From Auanema rhodensis (Eukaryota > Nematoda > Chromadorea > Rhabditida > Rhabditidae), in NCBI GenBank assembly GCA_964057225.1, contig OZ059895.1, positions 4,154,001 to 4,218,000 of the forward strand: 64,000 bases of DNA, in the 5' to 3' direction. A program made the translations under genes and the position numbers. The notes under the pieces are model-generated. The model was not told where the DNA came from. It made no database searches and worked only from the letters and a program-made list of their open reading frames with translations. Shown piece by piece: positions 23,326 to 36,136 of this stretch (the first letter of the stretch is position 1; every line of letters begins with the position of its first letter).

Positions 23326-26300
23326 AACATTGCTTCCAAAAACATTTCGACAAAAATTTTTTCGAAAAATTTCAAAATAATTTAGCAAAAAGTAGATGTT
23401 TTTAGATTCCTTTTTTCAAGGCAAAAATGATGGACAATGTTATTCAACGAAAAAATTAATTCTTCAGGGTGAAAATCGAGGATATAAGTGTGAACTTATA
23501 TCAGTTGATATCTCGGTGCATTTTCAAGCTAGCGCAAATCTGATAACACAGATCGACGCAGCTTAAAAATCCGCATCGAATGCACTATACTACATTGAGA
23601 AACGCTTAATACAAAACTTAGTTATGATCGTTTGAAAAATGATGCATTAGTGTATGTTGAGTTTCCATGTACACTCAACATTGCTTCCAAAAACATTTCG
23701 ACAAAAATGTTTTCGAAAAATTTCAAAATAATTTAGCAAAAAGTAGATGTATTTAGATTTCTTTTTTTAAGGCAAAGACGATGGACAATGTTATTCAACG
23801 AAAAAATTAATTCTTCAGGGTGAAAATCGAGGATATAAGTGTGAACTTATATCAGTTGATATCTCGGTGCATTTTCAAGCTAGCGCAAATCTGATAACAC
23901 AGATCGACGCAGCTTAAAAATCCGCATCGAATGCACTATACTACATTGAGAAACGCTTAATACAAAAATTAGTTATGATCGTTTGAAAAATGATGCATTA
24001 GTGTATGTTGAGTTTCCATGTACACTCAACATTGCTTCCAAAAACATTTTGACAAAAATTTTTTCGAAAAATTTCAAAATAATTTAGCAAAAAGTAGATG
24101 TTTTTAGATTCCTTTTTTCAAGGCAAAGATGATGGACAATGTTATTCAACGAAAAAATTAATTCTTCAGGGTGAAAATCGAGGATATAAGTGTGAACTTA
24201 TATCAGTTGATATCTCGGTGCATTTTCAAGCTAGCGCAAATCTGACGCTTAAAAATCCGCATCGAATGCACTATACTTCATTGAGAAACGCTTAATACAA
24301 AACTTAGTTATGATCGTTTGAAAAATGATGCATTAGTGTATGTTGAGTTTCCATGTACACTCAACATTGCTTCCAAAAACATTTTGACAAAAATTTTTTC
24401 GAAAAATTTCAAAATAATTTAGCAAAAAGTAGATGTTTTTAGATTCCTTTTTTTAAGGCAAAGATGATGGACAATGTTATTCAACGAAAAAATTAATTCT
24501 TCAGGGTGAAAATCGAGGATATAAGTGTGAACTTATATCAGTTGATATCTCGGTGCATTTTTAAGCTAGCGCAAATCTGACGCTTAAAAATCCGCATCGA
24601 ATGCACTATACTTCATTGAGAAACGCTTAATACAAAACTTAGTTATGATCGTTTGAAAAATGATGCATTAGTGTATGTTGAGTTTCCATGTACACTCAAC
24701 ATTGCTTCCAAAAACATTTCGACAAAAATGTTTTCGAAAAATTTCAAAATAATTTAGCAAAAAGTAGATGTTTTTAGATTTCTTTTTTTAAGGCAAAGAC
24801 GATGGACAATGTTATTCAACGAAAAAATTAATTCTTCAGGGTGAAAATCGAGGATATAAGTGTGAACTTATATCAGTTGATATCTCGGTGCATTTTCAAG
24901 CTAGCGCAAATCTGATAACACAGATCGACGCAGCTTAAAAATCCGCATCGAATGCACTATACTACATTGAGAAACGCTTAATACAAAACTTAGTTATGAT
25001 CGTTTGAAAAATGATGCATTAGTGTATGTTGAGTTTCCATGTACACTCAACATTGCTTCCAAAAACATTTCGACAAAAATTTTTTCGAAAAATTTCAAAA
25101 TAATTTAGCAAAAAGTAGATGTTTTTAGATTCCTTTTTTCAAGGCAAAAATGATGGACAATGTTATTCAACGAAAAAATTAATTCTTCAGGGTGAAAATC
25201 GAGGATATAAGTGTGAACTTATATCAGTTGATATCTCGGTGCATTTTCAAGCTAGCGCAAATCTGATAACACAGATCGACGCAGCTTAAAAATCCGCATC
25301 GAATGCACTATACTACATTGAGAAACGCTTAATACAAAACTTAGTTATGATCGTTTGAAAAATGATGCATTAGTGTATGTTGAGTTTCCATGTACACTCA
25401 ACATTGCTTCCAAAAACATTTCGACAAAAATGTTTTCGAAAAATTTCAAAATAATTTAGCAAAAAGTAGATGTATTTAGATTTCTTTTTTTAAGGCAAAG
25501 ACGATGGACAATGTTATTCAACGAAAAAATTAATTCTTCAGGGTGAAAATCGAGGATATAAGTGTGAACTTATATCAGTTGATATCTCGGTGCATTTTCA
25601 AGCTAGCGCAAATCTGATAACACAGATCGACGCAGCTTAAAAATCCGCATCGAATGCACTATACTACATTGAGAAACGCTTAATACAAAAATTAGTTATG
25701 ATCGTTTGAAAAATGATGCATTAGTGTATGTTGAGTTTCCATGTACACTCAACATTGCTTCCAAAAACATTTTGACAAAAATTTTTTCGAAAAATTTCAA
25801 AATAATTTAGCAAAAAGTAGATGTTTTTAGATTCCTTTTTTCAAGGCAAAGATGATGGACAATGTTATTCAACGAAAAAATTAATTCTTCAGGGTGAAAA
25901 TCGAGGATATAAGTGTGAACTTATATCAGTTGATATCTCGGTGCATTTTCAAGCTAGCGCAAATCTGACGCTTAAAAATCCGCATCGAATGCACTATACT
26001 TCATTGAGAAACGCTTAATACAAAACTTAGTTATGATCGTTTGAAAAATGATGCATTAGTGTATGTTGAGTTTCCATGTACACTCAACATTGCTTCCAAA
26101 AACATTTTGACAAAAATTTTTTCGAAAAATTTCAAAATAATTTAGCAAAAAGTAGATGTTTTTAGATTCCTTTTTTTAAGGCAAAGATGATGGACAATGT
26201 TATTCAACGAAAAAATTAATTCTTCAGGGTGAAAATCGAGGATATAAGTGTGAACTTATATCAGTTGATATCTCGGTGCATTTTTAAGCTAGCGCAAATC

Positions 26301-27473
26301 TGACGCTTAAAAATCCGCATCGAATGCACTATACTTCATTGAGAAACGCTTAATACAAAACTTAGTTATGATCGTTTGAAAAATGATGCATTAGTGTATG
26401 TTGAGTTTCCATGTACACTCAACATTGCTTCCAAAAACATTTCGACAAAAATGTTTTCGAAAAATTTCAAAATAATTTAGCAAAAAGTAGATGTTTTTAG
26501 ATTTCTTTTTTTAAGGCAAAGACGATGGACAATGTTATTCAACGAAAAAATTAATTCTTCAGGGTGAAAATCGAGGATATAAGTGTGAACTTATATCAGT
26601 TGATATCTCGGTGCATTTTCAAGCTAGCGCAAATCTGATAACACAGATCGACGCAGCTTAAAAATCCGCATCGAATGCACTATACTACATTGAGAAACGC
26701 TTAATACAAAACTTAGTTATGATCGTTTGAAAAATGATGCATTAGTGTATGTTGAGTTTCCATGTACACTCAACATTGCTTCCAAAAACATTTCGACAAA
26801 AATTTTTTCGAAAAATTTCAAAATAATTTAGCAAAAAGTAGATGTTTTTAGATTCCTTTTTTCAAGGCAAAAATGATGGACAATGTTATTCAACGAAAAA
26901 ATTAATTCTTCAGGGTGAAAATCGAGGATATAAGTGTGAACTTATATCAGTTGATATCTCGGTGCATTTTCAAGCTAGCGCAAATCTGATAACACAGATC
27001 GACGCAGCTTAAAAATCCGCATCGAATGCACTATACTACATTGAGAAACGCTTAATACAAAACTTAGTTATGATCGTTTGAAAAATGATGCATTAGTGTA
27101 TGTTGAGTTTCCATGTACACTCAACATTGCTTCCAAAAACATTTCGACAAAAATGTTTTCGAAAAATTTCAAAATAATTTAGCAAAAAGTAGATGTATTT
27201 AGATTTCTTTTTTTAAGGCAAAGACGATGGACAATGTTATTCAACGAAAAAATTAATTCTTCAGGGTGAAAATCGAGGATATAAGTGTGAACTTATATCA
27301 GTTGATATCTCGGTGCATTTTCAAGCTAGCGCAAATCTGATAACACAGATCGACGCAGCTTAAAAATCCGCATCGAATGCACTATACTACATTGAGAAAC
27401 GCTTAATACAAAAATTAGTTATGATCGTTTGAAAAATGATGCATTAGTGTATGTTGAGTTTCCATGTACACTC
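23326..27473. repeat. 1723-bp 5-mer higher-order repeat, about 2.4 copies
   Basis: Unit order h (AAAAATG), d (GATGTATTTAG), a, short b, d (C-type end) at 23326-25048 and 25049-26771, then h and d again to 27473. The GATGTATTTAG marker occurs at 23749, 25472 and 27195, each 1723 bp apart. Each unit has three long and two short monomers. The pattern ends at 27474, where a long f replaces a. Confidence 0.9.
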
Positions 27474-30400
27474 AACATTGCTTCCAAAAACATTTTGACA
27501 AAAATTTTTTCGAAAAATTTCAAAATAATTTAGCAAAAAGTAGATGTTTTTAGATTCCTTTTTTCAAGGCAAAGATGATGGACAATGTTATTCAACGAAA
27601 AAATTAATTCTTCAGGGTGAAAATCGAGGATATAAGTGTGAACTTATATCAGTTGATATCTCGGTGCATTTTCAAGCTAGCGCAAATCTGATAACACAGA
27701 TCGACGCAGCTTAAAAATCCGCATCGAATGCACTATACTACATTGAGAAACGCTTAATACAAAACTTAGTTATGATCGTTTGAAAAATGATGCATTAGTG
27801 TATGTTGAGTTTCCATGTACACTCAACATTGCTTCCAAAAACATTTCGACAAAAATGTTTTCGAAAAATTTCAAAATAATTTAGCAAAAAGTAGATGTTT
27901 TTAGATTTCTTTTTTTAAGGCAAAGACGATGGACAATGTTATTCAACGAAAAAATTAATTCTTCAGGGTGAAAATCGAGGATATAAGTGTGAACTTATAT
28001 CAGTTGATATCTCGGTGCATTTTCAAGCTAGCGCAAATCTGATAACACAGATCGACGCAGCTTAAAAATCCGCATCGAATGCACTATACTACATTGAGAA
28101 ACGCTTAATACAAAAATTAGTTATGATCGTTTGAAAAATGATGCATTAGTGTATGTTGAGTTTCCATGTACACTCAACATTGCTTCCAAAAACATTTTGA
28201 CAAAAATTTTTTCGAAAAATTTCAAAATAATTTAGCAAAAAGTAGATGTTTTTAGATTCCTTTTTTCAAGGCAAAGATGATGGACAATGTTATTCAACGA
28301 AAAAATTAATTCTTCAGGGTGAAAATCGAGGATATAAGTGTGAACTTATATCAGTTGATATCTCGGTGCATTTTCAAGCTAGCGCAAATCTGACGCTTAA
28401 AAATCCGCATCGAATGCACTATACTTCATTGAGAAACGCTTAATACAAAACTTAGTTATGATCGTTTGAAAAATGATGCATTAGTGTATGTTGAGTTTCC
28501 ATGTACACTCAACATTGCTTCCAAAAACATTTCGACAAAAATGTTTTCGAAAAATTTCAAAATAATTTAGCAAAAAGTAGATGTTTTTAGATTTCTTTTT
28601 TTAAGGCAAAGACGATGGACAATGTTATTCAACGAAAAAATTAATTCTTCAGGGTGAAAATCGAGGATATAAGTGTGAACTTATATCAGTTGATATCTCG
28701 GTGCATTTTCAAGCTAGCGCAAATCTGATAACACAGATCGACGCAGCTTAAAAATCCGCATCGAATGCACTATACTACATTGAGAAACGCTTAATACAAA
28801 AATTAGTTATGATCGTTTGAAAAATGATGCATTAGTGTATGTTGAGTTTCCATGTACACTCAACATTGCTTCCAAAAACATTTTGACAAAAATTTTTTCG
28901 AAAAATTTCAAAATAATTTAGCAAAAAGTAGATGTTTTTAGATTTCTTTTTTTAAGGCAAAGACGATGGACAATGTTATTCAACGAAAAAATTAATTCTT
29001 CAGGGTGAAAATCGAGGATATAAGTGTGAACTTATATCAGTTGATATCTCGGTGCATTTTCAAGCTAGCGCAAATCTGATAACACAGATCGACGCAGCTT
29101 AAAAATCCGCATCGAATGCACTATACTACATTGAGAAACGCTTAATACAAAAATTAGTTATGATCGTTTGAAAAATGATGCATTAGTGTATGTTGAGTTT
29201 CCATGTACACTCAACATTGCTTCCAAAAACATTTTGACAAAAATTTTTTCGAAAAATTTCAAAATAATTTAGCAAAAAGTAGATGTTTTTAGATTCCTTT
29301 TTTCAAGGCAAAGATGATGGACAATGTTATTCAACGAAAAAATTAATTCTTCAGGGTGAAAATCGAGGATATAAGTGTGAACTTATATCAGTTGATATCT
29401 CGGTGCATTTTCAAGCTAGCGCAAATCTGACGCTTAAAAATCCGCATCGAATGCACTATACTTCATTGAGAAACGCTTAATACAAAACTTAGTTATGATC
29501 GTTTGAAAAATGATGCATTAGTGTATGTTGAGTTTCCATGTACACTCAACATTGCTTCCAAAAACATTTTGACAAAAATTTTTTCGAAAAATTTCAAAAT
29601 AATTTAGCAAAAAGTAGATGTTTTTAGATTCCTTTTTTTAAGGCAAAGATGATGGACAATGTTATTCAACGAAAAAATTAATTCTTCAGGGTGAAAATCG
29701 AGGATATAAGTGTGAACTTATATCAGTTGATATCTCGGTGCATTTTTAAGCTAGCGCAAATCTGATAACACAGATCGACGCAGCTTAAAAATCCGCATCG
29801 AATGCACTATACTACATTGAGAAACGCTTAATACAAAACTTAGTTATGATCGTTTGAAAAATGATGCATTAGTGTATGTTGAGTTTCCATGTACACTCAA
29901 CATTGCTTCCAAAAACATTTTGACAAAAATTTTTTCGAAAAATTTCAAAATAATTTAGCAAAAAGTAGATGTTTTTAGATTCCTTTTTTTAAGGCAAAGA
30001 TGATGGACAATGTTATTCAACGAAAAAATTAATTCTTCAGGGTGAAAATCGAGGATATAAGTGTGAACTTATATCAGTTGATATCTCGTTGCATTTTCAA
30101 GCTAGCGCAAATCTGATAACACAGATCGACGCAGCTTAAAAATCCGCATCGAATGCACTATACTACATTGAGAAACGCTTAATACAAAACTTAGTTATGA
30201 TCGTTTGAAAAATGATGCATTAGTGTATGTTGAGTTTCCATGTACACTCAACATTGCTTCCAAAAACATTTCGACAAAAATGTTTTCGAAAAATTTCAAA
30301 ATAATTTAGCAAAAAGTAGATGTTTTTAGATTCCTTTTTTTAAGGCAAAAATGATGGACAATGTTATTCAACGAAAAAATTAATTCTTCAGGGTGAAAAT

Positions 30401-33360
30401 CGAGGATATAAGTGTGAACTTATATCAGTTGATATCTCGGTGCATTTTCAAGCTAGCGCAAATCTGACGCTTAAAAATCCGCATCGAATGCACTATACTT
30501 CATTGAGAAACGCTTAATACAAAACTTAGTTATGATCGTTTGAAAAATGATGCATTAGTGTATGTTGAGTTTCCATGTACACTCAACATTGCTTCCAAAA
30601 ACATTTCGACAAAAATGTTTTCGAAAAATTTCAAAATAATTTAGCAAAAAGTAGATGTTTTTAGATTTCTTTTTTTAAGGCAAAGACGATGGACAATGTT
30701 ATTCAACGAAAAAATTAATTCTTCAGGGTGAAAATCGAGGATATAAGTGTGAACTTATATCAGTTGATATCTCGGTGCATTTTCAAGCTAGCGCAAATCT
30801 GATAACACAGATCGACGCAGCTTAAAAATCCGCATCGAATGCACTATACTACATTGAGAAACGCTTAATACAAAAATTAGTTATGATCGTTTGAAAAATG
30901 ATGCATTAGTGTATGTTGAGTTTCCATGTACACTCAACATTGCTTCCAAAAACATTTTGACAAAAATTTTTTCGAAAAATTTCAAAATAATTTAGCAAAA
31001 AGTAGATGTTTTTAGATTTCTTTTTTTAAGGCAAAGACGATGGACAATGTTATTCAACGAAAAAATTAATTCTTCAGGGTGAAAATCGAGGATATAAGTG
31101 TGAACTTATATCAGTTGATATCTCGGTGCATTTTCAAGCTAGCGCAAATCTGATAACACAGATCGACGCAGCTTAAAAATCCGCATCGAATGCACTATAC
31201 TACATTGAGAAACGCTTAATACAAAAATTAGTTATGATCGTTTGAAAAATGATGCATTAGTGTATGTTGAGTTTCCATGTACACTCAACATTGCTTCCAA
31301 AAACATTTTGACAAAAATTTTTTCGAAAAATTTCAAAATAATTTAGCAAAAAGTAGATGTTTTTAGATTCCTTTTTTCAAGGCAAAGATGATGGACAATG
31401 TTATTCAACGAAAAAATTAATTCTTCAGGGTGAAAATCGAGGATATAAGTGTGAACTTATATCAGTTGATATCTCGGTGCATTTTCAAGCTAGCGCAAAT
31501 CTGACGCTTAAAAATCCGCATCGAATGCACTATACTTCATTGAGAAACGCTTAATACAAAACTTAGTTATGATCGTTTGAAAAATGATGCATTAGTGTAT
31601 GTTGAGTTTCCATGTACACTCAACATTGCTTCCAAAAACATTTTGACAAAAATTTTTTCGAAAAATTTCAAAATAATTTAGCAAAAAGTAGATGTTTTTA
31701 GATTCCTTTTTTTAAGGCAAAGATGATGGACAATGTTATTCAACGAAAAAATTAATTCTTCAGGGTGAAAATCGAGGATATAAGTGTGAACTTATATCAG
31801 TTGATATCTCGGTGCATTTTTAAGCTAGCGCAAATCTGATAACACAGATCGACGCAGCTTAAAAATCCGCATCGAATGCACTATACTACATTGAGAAACG
31901 CTTAATACAAAACTTAGTTATGATCGTTTGAAAAATGATGCATTAGTGTATGTTGAGTTTCCATGTACACTCAACATTGCTTCCAAAAACATTTTGACAA
32001 AAATTTTTTCGAAAAATTTCAAAATAATTTAGCAAAAAGTAGATGTTTTTAGATTTCTTTTTTTAAGGCAAAGACGATGGACAATGTTATTCAACGAAAA
32101 AATTAATTCTTCAGGGTGAAAATCGAGGATATAAGTGTGAACTTATATCAGTTGATATCTCGGTGCATTTTCAAGCTAGCGCAAATCTGATAACACAGAT
32201 CGACGCAGCTTAAAAATCCGCATCGAATGCACTATACTACATTGAGAAACGCTTAATACAAAAATTAGTTATGATCGTTTGAAAAATGATGCATTAGTGT
32301 ATGTTGAGTTTCCATGTACACTCAACATTGCTTCCAAAAACATTTTGACAAAAATTTTTTCGAAAAATTTCAAAATAATTTAGCAAAAAGTAGATGTTTT
32401 TAGATTCCTTTTTTCAAGGCAAAGATGATGGACAATGTTATTCAACGAAAAAATTAATTCTTCAGGGTGAAAATCGAGGATATAAGTGTGAACTTATATC
32501 AGTTGATATCTCGGTGCATTTTCAAGCTAGCGCAAATCTGACGCTTAAAAATCCGCATCGAATGCACTATACTTCATTGAGAAACGCTTAATACAAAACT
32601 TAGTTATGATCGTTTGAAAAATGATGCATTAGTGTATGTTGAGTTTCCATGTACACTCAACATTGCTTCCAAAAACATTTTGACAAAAATTTTTTCGAAA
32701 AATTTCAAAATAATTTAGCAAAAAGTAGATGTTTTTAGATTCCTTTTTTTAAGGCAAAGATGATGGACAATGTTATTCAACGAAAAAATTAATTCTTCAG
32801 GGTGAAAATCGAGGATATAAGTGTGAACTTATATCAGTTGATATCTCGGTGCATTTTTAAGCTAGCGCAAATCTGATAACACAGATCGACGCAGCTTAAA
32901 AATCCGCATCGAATGCACTATACTACATTGAGAAACGCTTAATACAAAACTTAGTTATGATCGTTTGAAAAATGATGCATTAGTGTATGTTGAGTTTCCA
33001 TGTACACTCAACATTGCTTCCAAAAACATTTTGACAAAAATTTTTTCGAAAAATTTCAAAATAATTTAGCAAAAAGTAGATGTTTTTAGATTTCTTTTTT
33101 TAAGGCAAAGACGATGGACAATGTTATTCAACGAAAAAATTAATTCTTCAGGGTGAAAATCGAGGATATAAGTGTGAACTTATATCAGTTGATATCTCGT
33201 TGCATTTTCAAGCTAGCGCAAATCTGATAACACAGATCGACGCAGCTTAAAAATCCGCATCGAATGCACTATACTACATTGAGAAACGCTTAATACAAAA
33301 CTTAGTTATGATCGTTTGAAAAATGATGCATTAGTGTATGTTGAGTTTCCATGTACACTC
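27474..33360. repeat. Mixed segment with a 1037-bp trimer
   Basis: Order: f d a d e a b c, a short chimera (30250), d, e a b, e a b, an e/c chimera (33010). The e-a-b block (30936-31972 and 31973-33009) repeats with a 1037-bp step. The unit at 33010 starts like e, then has T191 and the C-type end of c. Confidence 0.82.
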
Positions 33361-36136
33361 AACATTGCTTCCAAAAACATTTTGACAAAAATTTTTTCGA
33401 AAAATTTCAAAATAATTTAGCAAAAAGTAGATGTTTTTAGATTCCTTTTTTCAAGGCAAAGATGATGGACAATGTTATTCAACGAAAAAATTAATTCTTC
33501 AGGGTGAAAATCGAGGATATAAGTGTGAACTTATATCAGTTGATATCTCGGTGCATTTTCAAGCTAGCGCAAATCTGACGCTTAAAAATCCGCATCGAAT
33601 GCACTATACTTCATTGAGAAACGCTTAATACAAAACTTAGTTATGATCGTTTGAAAAATGATGCATTAGTGTATGTTGAGTTTCCATGTACACTCAACAT
33701 TGCTTCCAAAAACATTTCGACAAAAATGTTTTCGAAAAATTTCAAAATAATTTAGCAAAAAGTAGATGTTTTTAGATTTCTTTTTTTAAGGCAAAGACGA
33801 TGGACAATGTTATTCAACGAAAAAATTAATTCTTCAGGGTGAAAATCGAGGATATAAGTGTGAACTTATATCAGTTGATATCTCGGTGCATTTTCAAGCT
33901 AGCGCAAATCTGATAACACAGATCGACGCAGCTTAAAAATCCGCATCGAATGCACTATACTACATTGAGAAACGCTTAATACAAAAATTAGTTATGATCG
34001 TTTGAAAAATGATGCATTAGTGTATGTTGAGTTTCCATGTACACTCAACATTGCTTCCAAAAACATTTTGACAAAAATTTTTTCGAAAAATTTCAAAATA
34101 ATTTAGCAAAAAGTAGATGTTTTTAGATTCCTTTTTTCAAGGCAAAGATGATGGACAATGTTATTCAACGAAAAAATTAATTCTTCAGGGTGAAAATCGA
34201 GGATATAAGTGTGAACTTATATCAGTTGATATCTCGGTGCATTTTCAAGCTAGCGCAAATCTGACGCTTAAAAATCCGCATCGAATGCACTATACTTCAT
34301 TGAGAAACGCTTAATACAAAACTTAGTTATGATCGTTTGAAAAATGATGCATTAGTGTATGTTGAGTTTCCATGTACACTCAACATTGCTTCCAAAAACA
34401 TTTTGACAAAAATTTTTTCGAAAAATTTCAAAATAATTTAGCAAAAAGTAGATGTTTTTAGATTTCTTTTTTTAAGGCAAAGATGATGGACAATGTTATT
34501 CAACGAAAAAATTAATTCTTCAGGGTGAAAATCGAGGATATAAGTGTGAACTTATATCAGTTGATATCTCGGTGCATTTTTAAGCTAGCGCAAATCTGAT
34601 AACACAGATCGACGCAGCTTAAAAATCCGCATCGAATGCACTATACTACATTGAGAAACGCTTAATACAAAAATTAGTTATGATCGTTTGAAAAATGATG
34701 CATTAGTGTATGTTGAGTTTCCATGTACACTCAACATTGCTTCCAAAAACATTTTGACAAAAATTTTTTCGAAAAATTTCAAAATAATTTAGCAAAAAGT
34801 AGATGTTTTTAGATTCCTTTTTTTAAGGCAAAGATGATGGACAATGTTATTCAACGAAAAAATTAATTCTTCAGGGTGAAAATCGAGGATATAAGTGTGA
34901 ACTTATATCAGTTGATATCTCGTTGCATTTTCAAGCTAGCGCAAATCTGATAACACAGATCGACGCAGCTTAAAAATCCGCATCGAATGCACTATACTAC
35001 ATTGAGAAACGCTTAATACAAAACTTAGTTATGATCGTTTGAAAAATGATGCATTAGTGTATGTTGAGTTTCCATGTACACTCAACATTGCTTCCAAAAA
35101 CATTTCGACAAAAATGTTTTCGAAAAATTTCAAAATAATTTAGCAAAAAGTAGATGTTTTTAGATTTCTTTTTTTAAGGCAAAGACGATGGACAATGTTA
35201 TTCAACGAAAAAATTAATTCTTCAGGGTGAAAATCGAGGATATAAGTGTGAACTTATATCAGTTGATATCTCGGTGCATTTTCAAGCTAGCGCAAATCTG
35301 ATAACACAGATCGACGCAGCTTAAAAATCCGCATCGAATGCACTATACTACATTGAGAAACGCTTAATACAAAAATTAGTTATGATCGTTTGAAAAATGA
35401 TGCATTAGTGTATGTTGAGTTTCCATGTACACTCAACATTGCTTCCAAAAACATTTTGACAAAAATTTTTTCGAAAAATTTCAAAATAATTTAGCAAAAA
35501 GTAGATGTTTTTAGATTCCTTTTTTCAAGGCAAAGATGATGGACAATGTTATTCAACGAAAAAATTAATTCTTCAGGGTGAAAATCGAGGATATAAGTGT
35601 GAACTTATATCAGTTGATATCTCGGTGCATTTTCAAGCTAGCGCAAATCTGATAACACAGATCGACGCAGCTTAAAAATCCGCATCGAATGCACTATACT
35701 ACATTGAGAAACGCTTAATACAAAACTTAGTTATGATCGTTTGAAAAATGATGCATTAGTGTATGTTGAGTTTCCATGTACACTCAACATTGCTTCCAAA
35801 AACATTTCGACAAAAATGTTTTCGAAAAATTTCAGAATAATTTAGCAAAAAGTAGATGTTTTTAGATTTCTTTTTTTAAGGCAAAGACGATGGACAATGT
35901 TATTCAACGAAAAAATTAATTCTTCAGGGTGAAAATCGAGGATATAAGTGTGAACTTATATCAGTTGATATCTCGGTGCATTTTCAAGCTAGCGCAAATC
36001 TGATAACACAGATCGACGCAGCTTAAAAATCCGCATCGAATGCACTATACTACATTGAGAAACGCTTAATACAAAAATTAGTTATGATCGTTTGAAAAAT
36101 GATGCATTAGTGTATGTTGAGTTTCCATGTACACTC
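33361..36136. repeat. Degenerate 8-mer relative of the 9-mer repeat
   Basis: Order: a d a b-like c d f d, 2776 bp. This matches the next two 9-mer copies except that the e unit is missing. The b-like unit at 34382 has T84 and an A-type end, so it is a d/e-by-b mosaic, possibly formed where e was lost. The d unit at 35786 has a private TTCAGAATAAT. Confidence 0.82.
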
